Part shown: positions 46,091 through 57,399 of the stretch, piece after piece
Layout of the letters: each line of letters begins with the position of its first letter
Numbering within the stretch: the stretch's first letter is position 1
Source of the DNA: Copromyces sp. CBS 386.78
Taxonomy: Eukaryota > Ascomycota > Sordariomycetes > Sordariales > Sordariaceae
DNA length: 64,000 nt
Direction: 5' to 3'
Assembly (NCBI GenBank): GCA_030685235.1
Contig: MU839185.1
Coordinates: forward strand, 62,001-126,000
Notes under the pieces: generated by a model
What the model was told of the DNA's origin: nothing
The model's database searches: none
The model's input: only the letters and a program-made list of their open reading frames with translations
Position numbers and translations under genes: made by a program

Positions 46091-48566
46091 GGTTCTTTCG
46101 GGTCTCGGGCGTGTATCGAAGCCGGATGGAAGCTGTCGAGGACCGAGATACACGAGTCGGGTGTCGCTCGATGGAGGATGTGGATGGGATGAACGAGTAG
46201 GTAGTTCGGACCACAATCGGGAAGCTGCGAATGGGTAGCTAGTGTTGAGACGGAAACCGAGTTCGTGTGGTCGAAGAGACGCGACTCGATAGCTGATGGC
46301 GGCGGCGGCGGCGGTGCTAACAATTGGGGGGAATAATAAGTGGAAGTCGGAATCGGAGCCGCATCCTGTCAGTTTCCAATGAATGTGCAATTCCAAGGTT
46401 CAATTGATTCGAGAAAGAGGGAAAGGTCGACCAAAAGGCAGGAGGTAGGTACTTGAAGGAAGTACACTGGTACCTGCCAAGTTGCACGCGGTCGTACGGA
46501 CGGACCAGGACCAGCTGTCGTCAAGACCGGGAAGGAGTCATCGACAATCCATCAACATCCATGCGACGCCGGGATTTGCCTGCAATTCGGGCGGACACCC
46601 GACGGGCGGAAAGAGCTATGCAGTGTGGGGGTTTCGACACGGGGCCGATGACCGATGTGGATACGCGGGAATGGATTGAGGGACGGCCGGGGGTGTGGAT
46701 CGAGCGATCATGATGGAGGGGCCGATTCCAGTCTCGGACTTTCCATCCAGCTTGCATTCATTTTTTTTTCATTTTTTTTGCGGCAAGATGTGTCTCACTC
46801 GCTCAGCTCTCCCTGTTCTTTCTGCCTGGCCGCGTTTTCTTTTCGTCAGCGACCATCCACGAGACTGCGGGTTTTTGCGATTGCTTTGCTTCACTTGGAA
46901 GAAGTCGTCGTCAACTGTTTACGTAGGCCACACCGGCACACACACTGCAGTCATTGTCTCCGTCCGGTATGTAAGACAGGCGCAGGCAGTATCGATGGCG
47001 AACAACCAATCGGCAGGACGGTTGACACGAAGGGACAGTGAAGAAAAAGGAAGCCCAATGCAGAAGGACGACAAGTGCAGCCGGTCGGCATGTTCCGATC
47101 TCGGCGCTAGCATCTTAGGACCTCGTTTCGACGTTGCTCTCTTTCCCTTCTCGTTCTGGAAAGAGTGACGAAATGGGAAGCTGCCCAACATCCCGTGTCA
47201 GGAAAAGAAGCTCACAACTTACGGAAAACGAAACCCACATCCGCTGCCAAGGACAATCACGGCAGGCCATGCAACCTAACCTTTTTTTTTATTTAAATTG
47301 CGGGGCAGGGCAAATCCCCTTTTTGTACGAAAACGATCATGTAAACGATGGACGCGAGCATGTTTCAACACCTTTTGTCTGTCTGTCATGACTCAAGCCT
47401 GCGCCCTAGGAATTACAAGCCAAGTGAAAGGAGTCATTTCAACGGCCGCCACAAAAGATGGCTGCAGTCGGCAATGTTGCCGACATCGCTGGCTCGTGCT
47501 CAGGTTGGATATGGTCCGTGCACTCTTCTTGTGATCGAGTCAATTGACGCCTGCTGGTGGCTGCTGGCCAAGCACTTGCACCACCTTCCAATTCCTGTTC
47601 ACCGCACTCCCGTCAGGGTCGCCAGCGAGATTGAAACGACTCGAAATTGCAATTCGCCCGAGGAAAGAGCAGCGACCACTCAAAGCCACCAGATCCGATC
47701 CGTGGCCATCAAGGTGTCCCTTTTGGTGTTTTGGTCCTTCCTCATCCGGTGTTGCATCCGCACCTGCCATCTTCCAGACGAACGTGAAGATGCAATTTCT
47801 GAAGCAGGCGATTCCATCAGACCACTTTAAACCATTATGCGCGCCAGTCTTCGGTTCTTCCTGCCCACTTCGACTTCCAACGGATGCTGAACAACCAGAT
47901 GCCCTTCCGATTCGAGTATGTGTGAGTGAGTGATGAGTGGACTTGGCGATCTCCATTGCAATCAATCATCTCACCTGCCATCTTGGGACGAACCACTGTT
48001 TCGCTGTGGAACGCGACGCGCCCGCTCTGGCAACCGTGTCAATTTCTTCCACTCGAGGACCGACGACGCCGCCATGTTGATCACGGCACTGTGAAGTGCT
48101 CGTGCAGTGATGGTTGGCTACGGAACCCGGACGACGGCAACATCTGAAAGTCCGAGTAGTTGAATCCACTCAGCCCGCGACTCAAGGGTCAACATCCAAG
48201 TATCACGTCTTCACCCATGGCAGCGTCGTTCCACGTTGCTAACCATGACTCTCCAAGTAGGCCCTGTTACGTACAACGAGTAACCCAAGGCAACCCGAAC
48301 TGCCGTCGATAAGCAAACCGATACTAGCAATGTGAGCGTCCTGCCCACAAATACAAAATCCATCATCGCATGTCGTTGACCCCAGCATTATTATGAACAC
48401 CAACACCATCACCTACATCTACATCCCTCGTTTTAAACCTCCACTGCCATCTCGATTGCTATGGCTTTTGCCCTTGAGTCCTTTCATGTCCATTCGCCCC
48501 AGGCTCAGAGGCATGAGGGCCCTGACTCGCATACTTTGATGGGACGATTGTCGTCGGGCCAAACAC
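46091..48566. other. Intergenic region, no gene seen
   Basis: 2.5 kb with frames of up to about 160 codons on both strands, none resembling a known family or showing convincing intron structure. Composition is ordinary. The right part is the 3' flank of the LITAF-domain gene. Confidence 0.5.
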
Positions 48567-49039
48567 TTAATTAACATAGTCGTTTTTTTTGCATGCAACC
48601 AGTTGCCCGCACCCGGTGCAGTAATAGTTCCAGTTGACACATATAAGGCAGCAGAAGAAACCGAGGAAGCTATTCGACAATCTTCATCAGCATATCATTC
48701 AAGAACCATGGGGACGGCCGGGGTCACTTGCACCTGCATGCCTCCTCCTCCGGCTATTTCGACTCGTGTCTGGGTCCGTCTTTGGCAAAAGGGGCAGTCG
48801 ATCCACTGGGGTCCATCGCCGAGCTGGGTGAGAGGGACCACGCCGAGGACAGGTTGCGGTTGTGGCTCTTCCATGTTGGTCGGAGGTTGGTAGGCTGGAG
48901 GTTGGTAGGCTGGAGGTTGGTAGGCTGGAGGTGGTTCTGAGACATCTTCGTGTTCTTGTTTCTGCTGGACTGGTGGTTGTTGAGGGATCTGTTCTTGCTG
49001 TTGCTGGAGCGCTGCTTGTTGAGGTTGCTGCTGGTCCAT
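48567..49039 (-). CDS. LITAF-domain protein with tandem PPAY motifs; unusual splice junction
   Basis: LITAF-domain proteins are monotopic zinc-binding proteins of late endosomes. The N-terminal 60 residues are Gln-rich and then repeat PPAYQ three times, encoded by a 15-bp tandem repeat near 48890-48940. PPxY motifs recruit WW domains of NEDD4/Rsp5 ligases. The first zinc half is WIDCPFCQRRTQTRVE; the second, NYYCTGCGQLVACKKN, follows a hydrophobic FLGFFCCLICV but lies in a different frame. No GT-AG intron joins the two halves in frame. A GC-AG intron 48737-48670 (68 nt, GCAGGT...GAATAG, CTGAT-like branch) does, giving exons 49039-48738 and 48669-48567 and 134 residues. Otherwise the gene is frameshifted. 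Confidence 0.65.
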
Positions 49040-50188
49040 GGCTTGCTTCTGGACTGGCTGTTGTTGTTGTTGCTGTTTTTGTTGTTGCTCTTGCTGCTCC
49101 GTGATGTCTTGTTGTTTACTTGCATGGGTCTGTTGTAGTCGTGATGCCGATTTTTCGATGATGACTACCCTTCCAAACTACCACCTTGGACCGACCCAAC
49201 CCAGACTTTATACAATTCCCATCGCGATTTCCCAACACCGAGTTCGCCCCATTATTCGGCATACGCACTCCATGCTGACATCTGATCTGGCTGTGCAGGT
49301 TCCAATGACACCCAGGCAGCTTAGGTTTCTTGGGCCAAGACAACGGGAATATGACAAAGACAAGAGAAACCCATACGACGCTGCCAACCATCCAACAAAC
49401 ACTCGCCGTTTCTCCTTGGCTGTCGGAATGGTGTTTAGGGGTTCGGTTAGGGGTCCACGGGGTCCCTTTTAGGGTAGGATCGTGCCACTGTATAGCCCGC
49501 TACGCCACAACCAAACGGATACGCTAGACCAGTGTAAGGAAAGTGAAGTTTAGTGCTTACAACTGCATACAAGTTCGCCAACGTTACGATCACGTTCTGA
49601 GGATGGGTGTGGCACAAGATTGTCGTGAATCACATCTTCCGGTGCCGATTATCCGATGCCAATTGTTCGATACCAAAGGACCAAACTTTCAACAAACACC
49701 AAAGACATTGACTCATCCAATCAACAGGGCCATGAGTTTAGGAAAGTGCATTCAATTAGCATTATAAAGAACAGTATTGACGGAAAACAGCGCAATGTAC
49801 TTCCGACCATGATATACAAACAGTCGAGAGAGAAAAGAAACATGCCTTTCACATCGCCATTATCCTCCCGGTATTTAAACTCCCCGCGTTGTTCAATGCA
49901 TACCTTCGCATCGCACACACATGGAAAGACAACTTCGACTGCACACGATCAATGAAACACTTCTCAACGACGAATCTCCTCCGATTCCTTCCGCGGAATG
50001 TCACCCTCTTCACCACTCGCTCGGTGTCGTAACCACTGTTCAAGCAATCCACCTCGCATCGACCAACATCCCACCACAGTCTCGAGCCTCACCCCTCACG
50101 AGGAAAAGCAGACAGGCGTCATTTGGCAGCACACCAGGCTTCGGCTGCAGCATCAAAGCTCGTCGCTCGCGCCCGGGACGATACGATT
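49040..50188. other. Intergenic region with G-rich TTAGGG-like patch
   Basis: 1.1 kb. The first 90 bp are CAA/GTT-rich and continue the Gln-coding bias of the gene at left. At 49433-49474 several GTTTAGGGG, GGTTAGGGG and TTTTAGGGT motifs cluster. No gene supported. Confidence 0.5.
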
Positions 50189-50954
50189 TTAGACACGTGT
50201 CCCGTCCGTCACGTCAGTCGCAGCCGGAGCCGGAGCACCTGGTGTAGCCGCAGGATTAGATGTCAACGGCGCTGCACCCTTTTCTCCGTTGCCAAGACGG
50301 CTACCGGTGGTACCGGGAGAAGACCCACGGGAGCGGTACCACATGATAGCCTCGGCCACGACGGAGGAGAGGAGGGAAGTGCTGTTGCCCAGACATGTCA
50401 GCCTCACATGTCTCCCATTAATTATTGATTGTGGAATAACTCACAATCCCAAAATGTTGAAAGCTTGAACAGCATGCTTCAAGCTACAGCGTCCTCTAAA
50501 CGCGGGGCTGTGGTAGTGGCACCTGTGGCCGCTGTAGTCTTGGGAAGAAAAGATGAGGTTGGTCAACCACAGATAGGACAGGGCGAGGTTGAGCGGCAGG
50601 AGGTAGCCACGATAGCCCTTGAGGGCTGGAGCGAACATGGCGAAGAGGTAGAGGAAGAGGGTAACCACGGCCTGTTGGCTATCAGCATTCTTTTCCCGCT
50701 ATCCATATGGGCAATGAACCGGGCAGGGCGACCGGATGGAGCAGAGGAGGCGAGCAAAGGACCCGAGAGGGTGGGATACTCACGATAACCTCCTGAAAGA
50801 TGACATGCGTTCCGCGCTCATGGTATCTGCGGATGAAGTGAGCCAAAATGCCCGTAATGATGGCCGAGGAGGCCAAGATCAGGGCGTTATTCAGCGAGAG
50901 CCATGTTCGGAGGAGACGCTGAGCCGTGTCGGTGGCGCGCTTTCCCGAGTCCAT
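50189..50954 (-). CDS. MARVEL-domain four-helix membrane protein
   Basis: Exons 50954-50784, 50671-50445, 50381-50189 give 196 residues. Four hydrophobic segments: LNNALILASSAIITGILAHF, VVTLFLYLFAMFAPAL, LLPLNLALSYLWLTNLIF, and NILGFTSLLSSVVAEAIMW. The loop SGHRCHYHSPAFRGRCSLKHAVQAF, with two cysteines before the last helix, is characteristic of fungal MARVEL proteins. These sit in plasma-membrane or vesicle microdomains. The tail is Pro/Ala/Thr-rich and cytosolic. The last intron could alternatively end at 50404, but the CTGAC branch site favours the CAACAG used here. Confidence 0.85.
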
Positions 50955-52668
50955 TTTGACAAATTTGCCGATGTTATCTTGCTGCGGGCTGGTAAGATGC
51001 TAACTGGTCACAATTTGTTGGGGGATGGAAAACTCGTGGGCGAGGCAAGTGTGGGCGTTGACGACAAGGGAATCGGCGTTGCAGGAACACTAGCCAACTC
51101 CTCAACAACTGGACGACGAAACGACCAAAATAACGACGACCTTGGAGTTGCAGGAGAAGAGAAGAACCAGCTAACGCAAGAATCTCTTGGGATCCATTAT
51201 ATACGGACATCGATGGGCTTCATGATGCTGTCATAAGGCATGACGTTGGAGGGGTGGATAGCTGCCCGCCATTGCACGCTCCAACACCAGACGAGGGCCA
51301 TACCATCCACCATCAACCTTGAAAAGTCGGGGGATAAGTCCGACCGTGGGAACATGATGAGAAGCCCCAAGCGCCAGCCACGATGTTGAAGTATGGTCAG
51401 AGATGGAGGTGGAGGTGGAGAATAAGCCTGCGCGTCTCCCTATAGAAGCCGTACGGTCGACTTGATGCACAGACGGCTTGGACATGTTGGGTTCAGCATC
51501 CACGCAAGACGAACGTCATGATCGCGTCCTGAAGTCGGGAAGCTCAATCATCCATCGCTACGGTAACGATGCCATCATTGTTCCCACCGTATCGGAGGGA
51601 ATGACACTCGGTCCGCTTTGGTCACTAAACAAAGTCCTTGGCCGAACACCGACCAATCTTCCTTTTCTCTTTTCGGTCCTTACCTAGATAGAATGTACGA
51701 AGGAAACGGGGTAGGTTTGGGGATTTGTCGCAACCATAGGAAGGCCTCTTCCAGGTGCAATCGTTCATCTTGAACACTTAATCGAATCTTAAACGGAACG
51801 GCCTAGCCAAAGGGGCAACACTCGGACAGGTATGGGACATGAGATGCTTCGCGGCTCAGGCCAAATGGAAGCGGACAAAGCTACAGCGGGAAGCCTTCAC
51901 TTTATTGATCTTGCGAGCTTGACAATATCAAGCGATATAAATATCTCCGGAAACAATGGCCTCCGCATTTCCCCAGTGATCACCCCCCCGACTCTCACAG
52001 GCTGAAACAGGGCCCTCGTTCTCCGCCGATCAGCGCTCCTTTAGGGCTGGAGCGGGCTCTGCCCCCCTGTCAGGTACATGCTAGCGCTGTATCATGGCCG
52101 CAGGGCAGCTCTCAGCCGCATCGTCCAATGGGTGATGGACCAAGTGGTCGGTGTTTTATTCTCATGTCTTCCATTCTTCTTCTTCTTCACGTCAGCTCCT
52201 TTGCATTGCGTTGTATGGCGAGAAAGCTTGGAGTGATCACGCCGAATGGCGGATTGAACGTGTCGTGAGACACGATCGTATGGTCTGCTGGTCTTTCCAA
52301 GTCTTGAACTGCGACCAAGGAACACGATGGACGAACCGGAGCCTCTCCACAAGAGCGGTCTGGACTTAGGGACGCAAGACAAGGGCTGGGCATCCTCCAC
52401 TCGTCGATGAACTGGCGGTCGAAGATCGACGGTGAGACGCCAACCAGAGCGGTGATAAGAGAGCTTGCGGAGCTTGGTCTTAGATTCTGAAGACATTTCC
52501 CATGTTTGAGATGTTCTTAAAAGGTTGAGTGGCCGCTGTTTGTGTGATGAAAGCATATCCACCACGATTAAAGCTGTACGGGTTTTCACTTCAACGATAT
52601 TTGGCAGGCCCAACATTTAACGTCGCCCTCATCACGAACGACGATACTTCATCATAAGTCCAACCAAA
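50955..52668. other. Intergenic region between two membrane-protein genes
   Basis: 1.7 kb between divergent genes. Frames such as 50736-51236 (plus) overlap the MARVEL gene's other strand and are shadows. No additional gene seen. Confidence 0.5.
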
Positions 52669-53629
52669 ATGGACTCCAGATCAACAACACCAACGCCATT
52701 TCCGACCCTCCAGGTCCAACATGATCAAACATCAACCACAGACATCAAGACAGCATCATCACCGCCTAAGCCCCCATCACCGTACGGCAGTCTCCAATGG
52801 GCTCAATACCTTTTCCGCGTTTTAATCCTCCTCACATCAGTCGCCCTTCTAGTCCTCACGGTATTGATCGCGGCGAAATGGGGACAAGAGCACCTGGAGA
52901 AGATATACGCGGTTATCATAGCCGGGGTAAAGTTCCCTTGTGTTCCTCCATTTCCATTACAAGCTCCTATCCGGCTTCGCCTGTTGCAGAGTGACAACTA
53001 ACACCGAGAAACAGGCGGCCATAGCAATCATCACGGACCTCGGCACTATGTACTTCCTCTTTGTCGGAATGTCACAAACCTCGACGCCAGTATCCATCGC
53101 CGTCCTGGATGCTATCGCGCTAGTGATGTGCGCAGTGGGCATCCCAAGTGTGATGGGGAGCGAGTTCAAGACGGAGTATGACACAGCTGTGTGGGCGTTG
53201 GCGGTGGTTGTCATGTACGTTTTTATCTGTCCCTTCTGACAGTTGGAAGAGATCAAGTTGCTAACGATGGCTCGGAATTATAGCGTCGAGAGGGCCGCGT
53301 CTATGGCTACTTGCCTTTGGGTTTGGATTTTCATCAGGAGGAGAAGGAACGAGGGGATGAGACCTATTATCTTCAAGCACGAGATGGGCTCGACTTCCGA
53401 GTCTGCTTTGGCGGCGAGGAGACGGGGGAAAGAGGCTGTTAGCCAGGGGGCTGCGATGGCCGGGGCAGGTGCTGGGCCTTCAGCTGGAGAGTACTTGCAG
53501 CCTGAGAGTGCGAGGGTATCATCGGTGGGTGGTGGGAGGCCAAGCTTAGTGCTTGCCGGAGATATGTCCGGGAGAGCAAGCTTTCCTAGTATCATTGTGG
53601 GGGGAGACGGTGCTGATGATCGAGTCTGA
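52669..53629 (+). CDS. Four-helix integral membrane protein, MARVEL-like topology, function unknown
   Basis: Exons 52669-52926, 53015-53214, 53284-53629 give 267 residues. The N-terminal 45 residues are Pro/Thr/Ser-rich. Helices: LFRVLILLTSVALLVLTVLI, AAIAIITDLGTMYFLFVGM, IAVLDAIALVMCAVGIPSVM, and VWALAVVVIVERAASMATCL. The spacing resembles MARVEL proteins but I do not see their diagnostic loop. The C-terminal 100 residues are Arg-rich, then Gly/Ala/Ser-rich and probably cytosolic. Splice sites GTAAAG...ACAG and GTACGT...TATAG keep frame exactly. It lies head-to-head with the MARVEL gene 1.7 kb away. Confidence 0.78.
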
Positions 53630-54209
53630 ACCCTCGTCTCTCAACATGTTGGGTCGTCTCCAGATTCAGTTGCCGAAAATACAATGATACAAGTCCGTCA
53701 GCATTCCAGCGAGAACAAACACCAATGCAGTCTTTATGTATGCTGGAATGAGGTTCAATCGTGCCGGGCTATCCAGATCCTTTACTGAGATCCAAGTCCC
53801 TTTGTCTACATCCTAGTATAAACGCCACAGCGGGATAGTCCTTGACGGCTTCAATGACGGGAACCCCCTGGTCAGCAGGCTTCACCATCAGAATGATACC
53901 AATTTCTGGCTTTGTTCTCCAAATTTGTGTTGCAAGACATTGTTCCCTCGTTGTTCAGACCCTAGAGATTCAGTCACGACCTGCAACGACAAAGATGAAT
54001 AAGGATTTCCTTTCGAGATACTCGTGAATGACAGCATCCATGACATGTAAACCGTATAAGTAGTGCATGTTTGCTGACGTCCAATCGACTGGACTGGACA
54101 CGACAGGTATAGACCACCACAATCCCTTCGCCTTCGACGCTTCGATTCTGCAGCATTCGAATAATCACAGTTCAACATTCGACACTTGACCACCCTAAAA
54201 CAGGCCAAA
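53630..54209. other. Intergenic region, promoter of the Hce2-like gene
   Basis: 0.6 kb without a gene. Leader sequence before 54210 is C/A-rich (CACCCTAAAACAGGCCAAAATG). Confidence 0.5.
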
Positions 54210-54926
54210 ATGCGAACACCTTATGGATTTGTCTCCTTCGTAGCCGCCATACTGGCCGCCAGCACCGTCACTTCCCTCGTCGTCCCCACAGACGTGGACT
54301 CCTCCTTGGCTCAAGCCCCCGATGCAATTGCAAGGCCAACCACCCTCCCCATCCGAAACATCGCCACCCGCGACGACGTGGTGGTCTCGGGCATTGATAA
54401 CACCACTCTCCACAACGACGGTTCATTCTGGATGGCCCCCCTCGCTGACGACGACGACGACGACGACGACGAAATTCCAGCAGACCAACCCGACATGGAC
54501 CTCGTCCCCCGCTATGGGCCCGGCGCTCCTCCCGATAGAAACGACCCCCACAAAGTCTACTGCAAAGACTTCAAAGCCATCACGGACGAAACCAGCGATG
54601 CCTCGCCGTGGATTGAGGACTGCCTGGGCATCATCCCCAATATCCAGCCTCCGAAGCACGCCGCCCGTTGGAGGTTCATGATCGGGAGCACCCGAAAGAT
54701 CGTCAGTCACAAATCCTGTGTTCTGGCTGTCTCTGCTAATAATATCGGACAGAGAGGATCGTGGATGAATGTGGGTAATGTGGATGTCATCGCCGTGATC
54801 GAGGAGTTGGCGATGATGAGGGAGGCTAAGGGTGGCAAGAAGATGGGAGGCAAGACGACTGCGCAGTGTACGATAGTGGTAACTGCGATGCCAGGTGAGA
54901 CCGAGTTCTCCATCTTCCATACCTAG
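54210..54926 (+). CDS. Secreted Hce2/ECP2-like protein
   Basis: Single exon, 238 residues. A signal peptide (MRTPYGFVSFVAAILAAST, cleavage near TS-LV) is followed by a spacer with an eight-aspartate run encoded by a GAC repeat (about 54447-54471). The Hce2 domain occupies residues about 125-238: KVYCKDFKAITDETSDASPW, EDCLGIIPNI, HKSCVLAVS, VGNVDVIAVIEELAM, and TTAQCTIVVTA, with the four cysteines of the family. Hce2 proteins are homologues of the Cladosporium ECP2 effector and occur widely in fungi, including saprotrophs; some act in plant interaction or antagonism. Role here is unknown. Confidence 0.82.
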   Translation: MRTPYGFVSFVAAILAASTVTSLVVPTDVDSSLAQAPDAIARPTTLPIRNIATRDDVVVSGIDNTTLHNDGSFWMAPLADDDDDDDDEIPADQPDMDLVPRYGPGAPPDRNDPHKVYCKDFKAITDETSDASPWIEDCLGIIPNIQPPKHAARWRFMIGSTRKIVSHKSCVLAVSANNIGQRGSWMNVGNVDVIAVIEELAMMREAKGGKKMGGKTTAQCTIVVTAMPGETEFSIFHT

Positions 54927-55376
54927 TAAGCGAGGATGGACTGGAGGGTGGAAAGTGAGGGAAGGGGATAAGTTCTGTCTTGTCTCTGTATGTGGCTGTC
55001 TGGTGGATGCGATCACAATTGGACCGATGTCGAGGTGGCTCAGTGGGGGCAACCATAGCTTTACTCCGTTTGAAGATATAAGTCTAGTAGATTTAGGTTT
55101 TCATACATCTGCGCATGTGTCACTAGACGTGCTATGGTAGAAGTGACCAAGGGGTGATGTTGTCAAGGGGAAAATTGATGCAGAAGATCAACAAAATCAT
55201 CAGAAGACAAATAAACGTAATCCAAATAAACTCCATGACCCCTTTCCAGCCTATCCGGGCATCCATATCCATTCCAAATCCTTTTTGGTATCGTCAGAAA
55301 GTTAAGGGGGTATAAGTGTAGCATAAAGAAAAACATGTAGCCATATCAATACCAGGTCCCAACATTACCTCATCCC
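54927..55376. other. Short convergent intergenic region
   Basis: 450 bp between the Hce2-like gene and the 3' end of the transporter gene. No gene or terminator structure stands out. Confidence 0.5.
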
Positions 55377-57399
55377 TCATTCATATCCACCAGCTCTCCT
55401 CTGCCTCGCATACCCATATCCATGTCCGCCCTGCTCCTCCAACTCAATCCCACCGTGCCCACCCCCATGCATCGCCCGATTCCTCTCCAGCGGATTCCCC
55501 AAAACGCCCTCGTGATAGATCTCCTTCTCCACTTGTCGCATATCAACATGTCCCACGGCATTAACACCATCAAAGATGCGTGCAACTTCTTCCAGCGTCG
55601 GCCCTTTTGTCTCGACGTAAAAGAAGTAGACAAAAGTAAGCTCCAAGCAATTCCAGATAGTGTAGAAGAGAGTGAAGTTCCAGTGGTGGGGGAGGTTGTC
55701 CCAGGCTAGTTTGTTCGTTTGGCTTGGAGGGGTCAGCATTAACCCGCTGAGGAAATAGAGACGAGGAGAGCGGGGAGATGGAACAGAATCAAAGTGGGAG
55801 GCAAGAATGAGAAAATAAGGCGAAGGTCATGAAGAGGATGTGTTGATGAGAAGGGAAAAGGGAAAGGAAAGACTGGAACTTACTTGGAGATGGCAAGCAC
55901 AGCCTGCACCGTGATGTTCATCAACATCATGCCCTTCGCTCTCAAATGGAACGGGAGGACCTCCAACGCGTACGCCACCAGCAGTCCCGAGAAGCCAATG
56001 TCGTAAAAGATGCCGAAAATCCAGATGAACACCAACTGCGTGTAGCCACTAGTCATGTTTGTCTCCCCGCTATACTCATACACCGCCCCGGTCGCCGTCC
56101 AGCAGGCAAAGCTGACGACCATACCGCACGTCGATATCAAGAACAGCGGCCTGCGTCCAAACCGGTCGACATTGAGCGCGGCGAAGATGGTGACGATCAG
56201 ATCCAGGATGATCTTCCCCGTCGAGATGGCCAGCTTTTGGCTCTGCTCCGTGATGCCTGCCCCACCGTAGACGGCATTCATGTAATTGCTGAACAAGGCA
56301 TTGCCCGAGTACTGGCTGATGACACCCAGCGAAATAATAATGGCCAACCGCCACCTGTTTCCCTTGGTCTTGATGAAATCGACATAACTCGACGCCTCAT
56401 CGAGCTGCTTCTGGATGCGAATCGTCTCCTTGATCTCGCGAAACTCGAACTGCACGGTTCTGTTGAGCCGATCACCACCGGCATGCCACTTGGCCAGGAT
56501 GTCGAGGGCTTCATCGTGGCGTTCCTTGTTAATGAGGTAGCGAGGGGACTCGGGGAGCCACCAGATGCCTGCGAGCTGGACGGCCGAGGGCAGAATTTGC
56601 AGGAGCGTGATGGAGCGCCAGGACCAGTTGGAGGCCATGTTGGACGTGCTCCATGCTATGCACGACACCAAAAGAGCGCCGGCATTCCAAAGACAGTTGT
56701 AGATGGCGGTGACTGGGCCGCGATGTTGCGGGTGGACGATCTCGGTGAGGAGGAGGGGGGCGGCCATTTGTGCGAGCGAGTTGCCGAAACCGAGGAGGAA
56801 GCGGCCACCCATGTACACTGTCATTGTGAGTAAACACCCTAAAGGAGTCTGAGAATAAGAGGGCACCTACTTCCGTAACCGTTGCAGAAACCTGTTAGGA
56901 GTCCGCCAAAGATCATGATAATACACCCAGCTACGATGGACGGTCTTCGTCCGTAATTATCGGCCACGTATGGGGTTATGAAGAATGATAAGATGGAGCC
57001 GATGTTGAACATGTTGATCAAAATTGCCAGCTTGGTATCCTGAACGGGGTCGGCAAGGTCCGGGTTGAGCTTCGTCTCCGGAAAGAAGAAGTGATTCCAC
57101 GCATGGATCTGTTGTGATGTGTTCAAAAGCATGCTGTCGTAGCCCGTCGTTGCCGATGCCACCATTAGGAAGAAGGTCATGCCGTAGAGCTTCCTCAGAT
57201 GCGGTTCCCTCGTCCAGTAAACCCTCTCAAACCGTGGAGGCTCTACCTCGGGTATCTCCTCGTAGATTTCCGAGACCTTGTCGGCGTTTGGGTTGGGCTT
57301 GGTGTGGACGTTCATTGTTTCGTCGGGGTGGCCCCCAATCTCGACCCGGATCGTTCGTGTCGTCGGCGTCGTTGTTGGGATGAACTTTGTTGTTGGCAT
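55377..57399 (-). CDS. MFS sugar transporter
   Basis: Proton-linked or facilitative hexose/disaccharide transporter of the plasma membrane. Exons 57399-56871, 56817-55884, 55722-55377 give 602 residues. Family signatures: VADNYGRRPSIVAG between helices 2 and 3, GRFLLGFGNSLAQMAAPLLLTEI, PESPRYLINKERHDEAL before the central loop, NVDRFGRRPLFLIS, and the terminal FYVETKGPTLEEVARIFDG. It looks like the lactose/cellodextrin-type permease group by its loop YDSMLLNTSQQIHAWNHFF, but substrate cannot be read from sequence. The N-terminal 75 residues are hydrophilic and Thr/Pro-rich. The last intron may instead end at TTTCCTCAG (exon from about 55747), which adds eight residues and keeps frame. Confidence 0.92.

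Noticed and set aside
46091..48566. Frames such as 46695-47168 and 47348-47830 as small genes
   Set aside because: No family resemblance, mixed strands, no intron pattern that lengthens them. Not supported.
49433..49474. Cluster of TTAGGG-like motifs as an interstitial telomere
   Set aside because: Only three non-contiguous, imperfect copies. Too short and degenerate to claim telomeric origin.
55946..56833. 295-codon plus frame
   Set aside because: It is exactly antisense to the MFS transporter's second exon; the transporter motifs settle the strand.
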